NCBI GenBank assembly: GCA_014529385.2
Contig: CM043971.1
Location: forward strand, 84,857,340 to 84,921,339
Length of the DNA stretch: 64,000 nt
Reading direction: 5' to 3'
Origin: Adiantum capillus-veneris
Lineage: Eukaryota > Streptophyta > Polypodiopsida > Polypodiales > Pteridaceae
This document shows, piece by piece, positions 49,043 through 58,700 of this stretch. The position numbers were made by a program, and so were the translations under genes. The notes below the pieces were generated by a model. The model was given only the letters and a program-made list of their open reading frames with translations, did no database searches and had not been told where the DNA came from. Every line of letters starts with the position of its first letter. Positions within the stretch are counted from its first letter, which is position 1.

Positions 49043-49882
49043 TTACACATGACTGGGTCTCCTTTTCCCTCCATCTGTCCTCATCTTTTTCACAGGAGTC
49101 AACCATTGATTGTCAAAGCCCAAAATGCCAGGGCCTCTGCTATTGATAAACCCCCCCGGAGCTTGAAACCTGTCAGGCATGGCCCTTTGTGCGGCAGCAG
49201 CAGACGCAAGAGTCGTCGGCGCTCCTACCATATTGGCAACAGCTCTTGGCATACCCACCTGCTTGCTACTCTCACCACTACTATTCACACCAGCTGTTCT
49301 CATTTTCTTTCCAACTATTTTCACACCTAAGCGACTATCTAACTCTGAACCTGTCCTAACCATATTTATATTCTTACCTATGTTGGTCGTATCTGCGGGT
49401 GCGACCGCATTGATGGTCCTAATCTTACTCGAAGCTTTTCCTCTTGGTTTCCGCTTCTTCTTGCAAAATACAAGGTCGAGTGGATGTCGAGGCTCGTCAA
49501 AATCACTACTAGCGTTGCTTTTCCCATGCTCTTGTTTCATCTTTATTCTCTCAGACGCTTTGTGTACAACAACCTGGGGAGCCTTGCCTTTTTTGTGAGA
49601 CCTCTTGTTGCTCTCTGTTGGGATGTTCTTAGGAGGTGGCTTCTCATCCTTGGGCTCACTCTTTGCAGCCGTCCGAGCTGCCACTACAACAGAAGGCTCT
49701 GCTTGAGATCTTAAGGCCGCATTTTGGGGAGGTCTTTGTCGAGGAGGTGGTGTGGAGCTGATGGGGGTCTGGCTGATAGTGGCCAAAGGCCTCGTCTTCA
49801 GAGAGGTGAAATCAATATCATGGAAACTGTGGTGCATACGCTGCAGGTACATCGCATGTAGCCTTCGAATGTATGCTTTGAC
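49043..49882 (-). CDS. BRM: BRM exon 14 (bromodomain end, basic tail, stop)
   Basis: 279 codons plus stop. It starts [17 protein letters not shown] (last bromodomain helix) and continues with a disordered K/P/S-rich tail containing [16 protein letters not shown]. It ends [15 protein letters not shown]...RRPSHV. The TAA stop (49043-49045) lies inside a GTAAGT string that also reads as a splice donor. Confidence 0.9.
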   Translation of the reverse strand, partial: VKAYIRRLHAMYLQRMHHSFHDIDFTSLKTRPLATISQTPISSTPPPRQRPPQNAALRSQAEPSVVVAARTAAKSEPKDEKPPPKNIPTESNKRSHKKGKAPQVVVHKASERIKMKQEHGKSNASSDFDEPRHPLDLVFCKKKRKPRGKASSKIRTINAVAPADTTNIGKNINMVRTGSELDSRLGVKIVGKKMRTAGVNSSGESSKQVGMPRAVANMVGAPTTLASAAAAQRAMPDRFQAPGGFINSRGPGILGFDNQWLTPVKKMRTDGGKRRPSHV

Positions 49883-52800
49883 CTGTGGCGTTAAATACAG
49901 GGAAACATAATAAATTTTGTTCACTACACATTCTCAAATGAAGAAAACCAAGAAAAATCAGCACGAATTAAAGATGAAAATAAATCACTATGGCAAGTAA
50001 AAATCACCTCTGGCGATTTATAGAATCGAGCAGCATTGTCGAGCATCAACAAAACATCAGCAGCAAAGTCGAGAACACTTCCATACTCAAATCTCTCAAG
50101 GCGTTGCTCTATTGTTCGTGCATCGATTGGATTTGCTATAATTTTGTAATATCCAGGGCTTTCTGTGCGCTTCGGCAGCTCAAAAATTATGGCAGCTTGG
50201 GGTTCTTTCTCCACAGCACTCTTCAGCTTCAGAAGTGCGGCCTTGCACTACAGAGGTGAAAGAACCACTTCCTTAGACAAACGCAAAGTTGCATGCAGTA
50301 CAGACACTACATTTAAATGGGAATACCTTTTTCTGCGTGCTTTCAGGCATCCGTCCCGAAAACGACATGCCTGTGACATTACCCACACGACCCAACGGCT
50401 TTATGCTTTCTTTTTGAGGTTCAGTTGCAATATTATATTGCTCAGAAAATGCCGGCACCCTGCTATGTTTCAATGAACTGCGAGGCTGCTGCATGGAGAA
50501 GCTTTCTGGAGGTTTCTTTGCAGCCAATGGTTGCAAAACTTGTCTCCGCTTTGCAGGAGGCACGGTCTGATCTGGTCTTCTAAAAACAGTCTCAGCAGGC
50601 CCAATAATTTCCCCATGTGACCTCTTCAAAGGAAAAGTTATCTTGTGTTCTGGCTGTGCAGAGAATTGTCTATCAAGCTCGTGGGGTGGTGGTCTATCAA
50701 AAGCAGGTTGCACAAAACTTGGAAAGGGAGGTGTAGGCCGTATCTCAGCGACCTTATTAGGTGCACTGCTTATGACAACTTTCTCTAAAGGCCTCCTGCG
50801 AGGTTGCCGAGCACTTCGCTTTCGTTTTATGGAAGGCTGCAATGCTTGCTCATCTTCCCCTTCCTCTTGCTCTTGTGCTGACCCATCCGATACCTGAGCC
50901 TCAAAATGTGAATCACCTGAAGCTGCTATCTCCCCTTCTTCCAATTCTTCCACCTACCAAAGTGAGAAACTAAGGAGTTTAAAAACACTCCAAGATCAAT
51001 AAGCACTTACTTTGCCCAAAAGAAAGTCGCCAAAAAAACAAAAGCAGCTTGTATACCGTAGCTTGAGCGATAGGTCTACTTTCAAGGGCTGCCAAGGAGC
51101 CAAACTTTTGCTGCACTAGCGGTGGAGTTAAGCCAACTCCCACTTCACTTCTACCTGCCTCCTCTTCGTCATCATGAGAAGACTCTGAAGCATCATTTGA
51201 AGTTTTAATCAGCCCCTTACTGACATTCGGTTTCATGTCCAAGAAGCCGGGTTCCCGTTGTCTTTTGCCATCAAACTCTTCCCCTGAAACCTCGCCTTCC
51301 TCCTGCTCTATATTCATCTGCGCATCTGTCTCATCTTCATCAAAATCCTTTCTTATCTCACCCTCCTCTTCATCATCATACACATCCTTCCTTACCTTTC
51401 CTTCGGCTATTTCTATGGCAATATGACCCTTTTCATCCACAGAGACTTTCCTCCTCTTGCTGTTGTCACTCTGTGAGCTAGATCTCTTGTCAAGTGTCAT
51501 CTCGTGTCGTTTCTTTGACACCTTTTCAAACGGTTCTGAAAGCAGCTTCTCTTCAGCCTCAGCTGTCCCAAGTCCTTCTACAGCCCCTTTTTTAAGGGCC
51601 TGTTTTGACATTGCCGCAATCGCTGCGTTAACTTCCCTAGATCCCACGCAAAGCCATTTTGGTACCTGCTGGTGCTGCATCATCTCCCCAGGCCAATCAT
51701 ATTCTTCATCCATTTGATCGAAATACTCTACCTCTTCATCACTTCTCGCAATCATGCGATTCACCTCTTGCAAACTTGGCACATCATGCACACGTTCCTG
51801 ATACCTCTCTTCATCATGCAACAACGCTTCAAGAGTCAATCTGCGCTCCTCTTGTGTTGTCCGCTGATCAAACCGCCCGGCATTGATCACTTCATCAGCC
51901 ATTTCAATCTTATGTTGTTGAATGGTATTGCGCACCAAGCTCTCGACTGAGCCTACATATCGGTCTTTTCCTGCCATGTCATCATCGTCCAGGTCAATGC
52001 TTCCTCCACTTCTAATCTCATCTTCTTTCTCAAAACTTGAGATGGTCTCAACCACTGCTTCCATGTAGATAACTTTTACTTCTCTCTTCTGGCCAATGCG
52101 ATGAGCTCGTGCTACCGCCTGCTCCTCATTTTTAGGGTTCGGATCTGGATCATAGATGATGACAGTGTCAGCAGTCTGGAGGTTCAAGCCTCTACCGGCT
52201 GCGCGAATACTCAGAAGAAAAATAAAGCAATCAGAGCCTGGTCTGTTGAATTCTACAATAGCAGATTCCCTGGACTCTAATGTAGTAGTTCCATCTATTC
52301 TTCTATAGGTAAGACCACGCCATTGGAGATACTCTTCTAAGATGTCTAGGAGTTTAGTCATTGTACTGAAGAGTAAAACCCGATGGCCAGTGTGCTGCAG
52401 TTTGATCAAAATCCGATCTAAAATCCAAAGCTTTCCACAAGAACGAACAGAAAATTCGTTCATGTGCTCACCATAGAAGGGATAGTTCAACAAAGGATGG
52501 TTGCATACTTTCCTCAACTCCATACACTTATTCTGAAGTGGTGCATAGGCACGTTTTGGCCTTTTGCCGTTCTTTGCAGCAACTCTTGCTTCTTCATCTT
52601 GAGGATTGAGACGTATGGTGCCCGTTGATTTTATCCAATCGTAAATTGCAGCTTGCAAAGCAGACATTTTACACCGTAAAACAATAGAAACCTGTTACAT
52701 GGATAGTTGTAGTATTAATTACAATTCAGCACCAATGACCTTAAAACCTAGGCCCAGAGTAAAAACCTTTGCTGGAAGCGAGCCTTCCACATCTTCTACC

Positions 52801-55671
52801 CGACGGCGTAGCATGAAAGGCTCCAATATCTGATGCAGACGGTGAATAACAATGACTTTTTTCTCTGTTTCTAGCCAGTCATCCTCTGGACTCAGTGAAG
52901 TATTGTCCTTTTGAAATGGCATTGAGAACCAATCTTGAAAAGATTTCGAGTTATCAAAAACCTCCGGCAGCAACAAATTTAGAAGAGACCAAAGTTCCCG
53001 CAGATCATTCTACATGTTAAAAAACCCATTCAGAAGAAATGTTGCAGTTCAATAGTATATTCAACATGAGAGACTAGAGGCAAGCTAATTCTGTTGAGAA
53101 CAATCGGAAGTAAAAGAATAGAATCACCCGTGTACTTGTATGAAAGAGGGAAAGAGAGGTTGCTGTGTATTAAGGGGGAGGGAGAAGGCAGCAAAAAGAA
53201 GGATATGGGGCGCGGGGAGGTGGGGTATTGTGTTTGGTTTGCTAACTCGATGCTTACTGGCCAAACTTTCACAAATACCTGAGTAAAGAATCTACCTGTA
53301 AAGGGGTCCCTGTTAGAAGCAGACGCCGCTGACACCGGAATCGATCCAAGTCCCGTGAAAGGCGAGACTCTCTATCCTTCATACGCTGTGCTTCATCTAT
53401 AATTAAATATTTCCACTCAACCTTGGAAAGCTTGCACCTATCTCGCATGATAAATTCATAGGTGGTAACCAAAACGTTGAATTTCAGTGCACAAACCTCC
53501 TATACAGCCAACCCAATGGAAGAAGACTTCAGAGACCTCAAACAACCCAACTAGACAAGCAACATAAACAAACAAACATTCTCACCCATTAAGTTCAACA
53601 AGCCTTTCAACCTTTGAGAACAAACCTGTGAATACAACTTCGTCCGTTGTTCTTTCCCTCCAACATAAAAAATACACGATACAGATGGTAACCATCGCAG
53701 AAGCTCGCTCTGCTCAAGAAGCATAAACAGCTTAGTGAGCTCTTGTTACCAAAAACTGACTGCACTAAATCTGAATAGACTGGAGTAATCACCTTCCAAT
53801 TTACGATAACTGCATTGGGAACGATTATAAGATGAGGACCATAATTGCCCTTGAACTCCATCAAATAAGCAATCAAGGCCATAACCTACACCATCTCAAA
53901 AAGTAGTAATGAACTTAATTCACAAATCCACTCTTCTGGAAGCAGTAAACCACTGAAAAAAACAAAATGAGCAATTAAACAAAAAGTCATCCTTTATTGC
54001 AGGCATTATCATATGTTAAGCACTTAAAAAGCCTCAACTCAGAAGTCTCTTGGAGTATGGCTCAGCCACCCTTTATTGCATGAAGAAAATGCAAGCCCTT
54101 ATGAAAAATCCTCTAGATAGCATGATCTCAACTATCTTGCATGCTAAATGGCTTGAACATCTATAGCCATAGCTTCTTCCTTGCCCTCAAGTCTGAAAGA
54201 AATCTAAGAGTCACAGCTTAGCAACTTAACCACGTCTGAGCCAGTACTGTCACCATAGAGGAATCTAACATAGATGAGCACTCTTGCAGAAACCGACTTC
54301 TCAAAAGCCATCAACAGAGCATTTTTCCAACACTAACGCATAACAATTGCGAAGGAAAAAACTTCAGCCTTCAGCATCTTGTGGGTGGTCAAGGTTGCAT
54401 AAATTTATTGTTCAAGACATTAATTTCTTGGTCATCTAATACTAACGTACTGATTGTTTTTACTTTAATTGCTTAGCTTCTAAATGTCGCAAGAAAATTG
54501 TGACTTATTTAATTCAGATTTTGCATTCCATGAAGATGTGACAATCGTATTATGTTTCTAAGTGTGTATAATAAGCAAACACAAGGTCACACAGATACAT
54601 GTGCATACATGTTAAACATATATATGGTTTAGTACTTAACATATTTTATGGTTCATAGTTGACATTCTGTACTGTACAACGTTTTTTTTCATACTTTATG
54701 TATCGTATTTAATGTCTCTATCATCCACCTTGGTGGACATGTTCAAATTATTTCTCAAAGTAAAGGAAGCTCTGATGCATCCATAAGATGCAGACCTCAT
54801 TACTGGTCAGACATCCATCTATAATGTGATGAGCATTCTTTCTTGGTTAAGAAGCGCTAGGCACAATTGGGAGGGCAGACGCTTCAATAATTGGCTTTCA
54901 TAAAAGGTTAACTGTGAAATTGGTGAAGTGCGAATGATGAAGTGATGGCCCTTCTGCAAGGTAAGGTGACCATGATTAGAGATGCAAACAATGGTGGGGG
55001 AGCACAGAACAAGGTGGGGTTATCATTTCCCCACCTTAGCTAGGGACATGACATCTCCATCCAGAGGTGTCTGCAGGGCCCCTTGACTAGAAAAATTCCC
55101 CCAACAGTGAGACTAAACATTCAAAATGGAAGGGGTGTGGAAGGGTCCACATGTGTGATTTGTGTTTTGAGTGCATGCACGTGTATGCACGAGCATGTGG
55201 AAGATCGCGATGATCGGGGCTGCTCACTTGCGTTTGCATACTTGCACAATGCAGAGTTACCGGGGAACGTCCCCTAGCCCTCGTTCCGGCGTTCGGGGGG
55301 CAGTTCCCTTCCCGAACGTTCCGAAACGTCCCGGAACGTCAGACCAGAACAGCCGTTCCGAAACATTTCAGAACGCCCCTGGAACGGCCAACGGCTACAA
55401 ACAAATTTGGTAAAAATTGAAAAAATTGAAGTAAATGTTTGGGCTTCTTTTTGAAGTGTGCAAGGCCTCAAGGACTCATAAAATGGACCCCCCTTCCCCT
55501 TTCTCTCCACAAGCTAATCCTCAAGGCTCAAGCTCTCTCCCTCTCACACTCTCAAGATCTCTCCCTCTCAAGACTCACTCTCTCAAGGCTCAAGGCTTCA
55601 AGCCTTCAAGCTCTCTTCCTCTCCCTCCCACTCTCTCAAATCTCTCCCTCTCCCTCTCCCTCTCACTCTCG

Positions 55672-55718
<47 letters not shown>

Positions 55719-58700
55719 CTAGTCATAGCAAGGTTGAATGGTCTTCAAAACGAGTTTTTTGTGAGTATTAGAGTCAAAGCACTCTAATACTCCATGTATT
55801 TAAACACAAGGAGCTAAAAAATGCACTATTTGGGTGTTTTTTATACCTCCCGTTCCGCGCCGTTCCCGTTCCGGACCCCTAGCCGTTCCCCCGTTCCGCG
55901 GGGATCTCGTCGCCGTTCCCGTTCGACGTTCCGGGTAACTATGGCACAATGGCCTATTTCCGATGTTCCAACCTTCTTCCTTTCAATCTCTTCTGAGTGA
56001 ATTCTAACTGGTGTTCTCATAACTGTTAGAAGGTTGATACCACTAAGGATACACAGATTGAAGCTCTCTCCCTATGTTTTAAAATGACTCTTTTTGGTTG
56101 GAACCCGGCTCCATTTACGCACAACTCTTACATGGAAAGTTCAAACTAGATTCTGCTAAGGGTTTCCACAGAAAAGAGGATGTGCGCACATGCATGCACA
56201 GGACATGCGGTTCACACCAGAGAAAAAAAGGACTAAAAGAACACCTCAGGATAAAGAGGAGTAGCTTACAGCTTACCTGAACAGTCTTGCCCAAGCCCAT
56301 CTCATCTGCTAAGATTCCATTTAACCTATTATTATACAAGGACAGCATCCATTGGAGACCAACCTGCAAGCAGAAATTTAGCCAGGCTTAGGAAACACGT
56401 GTTACGCATCTGGCCTAAAAGAAACCTTGGCTACTGCAGATCTACGATACATAAATGGTGGCCAAAATAGAAAACCTACAAGCTGGTAATCCCGCAAGAT
56501 GCCAGCTCGAAGCATTGAAGGTTGCCGAACAATCCTCTCATTGACTGCATGTGCCAAACTATAGTACCTGTAACATGCTAAAGAATATCATATCCAGTCT
56601 TAAAGTAGAAGTAGAGGCTAAGAAAAAGTTTCAGCATAAATGTTGAAACAAGAAAAGACTTTATTGGCTTACTTGCTAACAGACTCAGTGGCTCTATCTG
56701 GTGAATGAAGCCGTGCATCAACTTCATCACGGGCCCGTATTGTCGCTTCCTCTACTTCTTCTTCCGAAAGTCCCTAAAACAGACACAAGACAACAAGGTG
56801 ATGGACCTGCACTCGAGAGCCAGTAACTACCACATACTTATTACTGTACCAACCTGTGCTTTCGCTGCAAGCATTGCTGCTACTGCTGCTTCCTCCCTTT
56901 CTTGCTGGTACTTGACTGCAGAAATTTTTCCTCCAAGTTTGTGAAGATAATCTTCAGTCTGAGAGAGAAATGAAGAGAGCACTTGAAATCTCTCCCCTGC
57001 ATCTCCTGGCAGTTTGGTTTGCTGTTGTTTGAGCATCTCTCGATACGTATCTACATCGTTATTTTTCAAAGCTTCCATCCTTTTGTTTCGATCTTCATCC
57101 CTTCGCTTAGAAAATTCTCTCAGCATCCTTTCATGATACTTTGCGACCCCTCTATTCCTTGTGGTCCGGGCATCACGAACAGCCCAATGAGCCTCCAGCA
57201 AGCGCTTCCTCCATGAGAACAGACTCTTGAGTTGCTTTTCTCTGGTGCTCTTTTGTAGCTGTATAACCTGCCTTGCCAAATCTGCTCGCTGCCGCTCACA
57301 AGATCGTACAAACTTGCGATAGCCTCTCTCACTTAGAGACATGATGTCTTGCTGATGCTCTTCGACCTCTTCACGAATTCTAGACTGCAATTCCATCAGA
57401 CGGAGCTTCTTTTGCTCAATTCTCAGCTTCATGATAGTATCTGCAGAAATACCCTTTTTCTCCACTCCAGATGTTAGCAAGGAGTCTATAAACTTTAGCT
57501 TTTCTGATTTCTTCTTGTCAACCACACGGGCTCCCTCCTTGGATAGGAGTTGTTTCACATCATAACCCAAGGCAATGGGCGCTCCCCAAGGGTTATTACC
57601 TTGCAAAAGGCCATCAATTTTTCTGCCCATTGGAGGGAAATCAAATAATGGACCACGGTAGCGCCTAAGAAGTTGTAAGGGCTTCTGCTGGTTAGGTGCA
57701 GTTGGGATGGGCCGCTTACTTTGTGAACATGAGGGTGCACTATTCGGTGAGCCAGGCCGGCTGGTCACGTTGGAATTGCTCGGGTGACTAGAATCCTCTC
57801 TCAAAGCCTGCTGCTCATTGGGAATACATTGACCACCAGCGGGCACTTCACCAACAGGCCTGACCTGTGGCTGTCCATCACAGTGCTTCAGTGCTGGGCT
57901 GCATTGATCCACATTGTTACCGACCTGAGATAGTGAAGGATTGGATGATCCCTCTGACCTCTCTGCATGTAAAATAGGTTTCTGGACATTCCCTTCCACT
58001 TTTGCACTGGCATTGCTGGGGATGTGCCCCATTCCCTGCCTTTCAAGATCTTCTTTACCTGTACCTGCTCCCTCCACAACTGTTGAGAAAGGAGGCCTTT
58101 CCATGGTACTCACCCCTTGCATGCTCTGTTGAGGTGTAAGGGATTGAGAAGGCAAAGACTTAATCATCTCCGGAGAAATGCCTATCGCCGCCAAGACATC
58201 CAACGCAAGGCGCTCCCCTCTCTGCAAAGATATGATTTCTTTTAGACCTATTGCAAAGTGGGGTGTATGTGTGCACGCGCAAGTATGTGCACAAGTACAT
58301 GCATCTGTCTTACTACATAGCATTCAATGTCCCTTAGTGACAATACAAACTTTTGCATAGAATTGAGGTAGGAGGTTTGTCAAATTTCAATGCAATATGT
58401 TTCAATGTGTCCTTAGCGTAACAAAGTGGGGTGTCAAAATGGCCTAACAGATGCCCAACAAATAAAATGATCAGGTCACACTAGCACTATGTTTCCTTCT
58501 AATTGTAATGACCATCCAAGCAAGGAAATCATTTGAAGAAAGAGTAACTCCATGGGACGGGCCGAGGGGGAACGGACAGGAAGGGCCGAAGTCAGAAAAT
58601 GGGCATGGCATGGAGAACGGCAATAACATAATGAGGTAGACGGCGTTCAATGCTGAAACAGCCTCACCAATGAGGGTATGGGCCATCCTCCATATCACCA

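Larger units (their letters stand above)
53886..56276 (-). other. BRM intron 6 (2391 bp)
   Basis: The largest intron of the gene, between the Walker A exon and exon 7; eleven of the other twelve introns are 75-470 bp and intron 2 is 1025 bp. It carries the hAT-type insertion. Outside that insertion I see only AT-rich unique sequence. Confidence 0.85.

Noticed and set aside
49179-49598. Open frames on the plus strand across 49.0-61.9 kb
   Set aside because: They are antisense shadows of BRM exons, with leucine- and serine-rich composition typical of reverse frames and no domains.
55439-55771. Leu/Ser-rich open frames within BRM intron 6
   Set aside because: They are translations of the CT minisatellite inside the hAT element.
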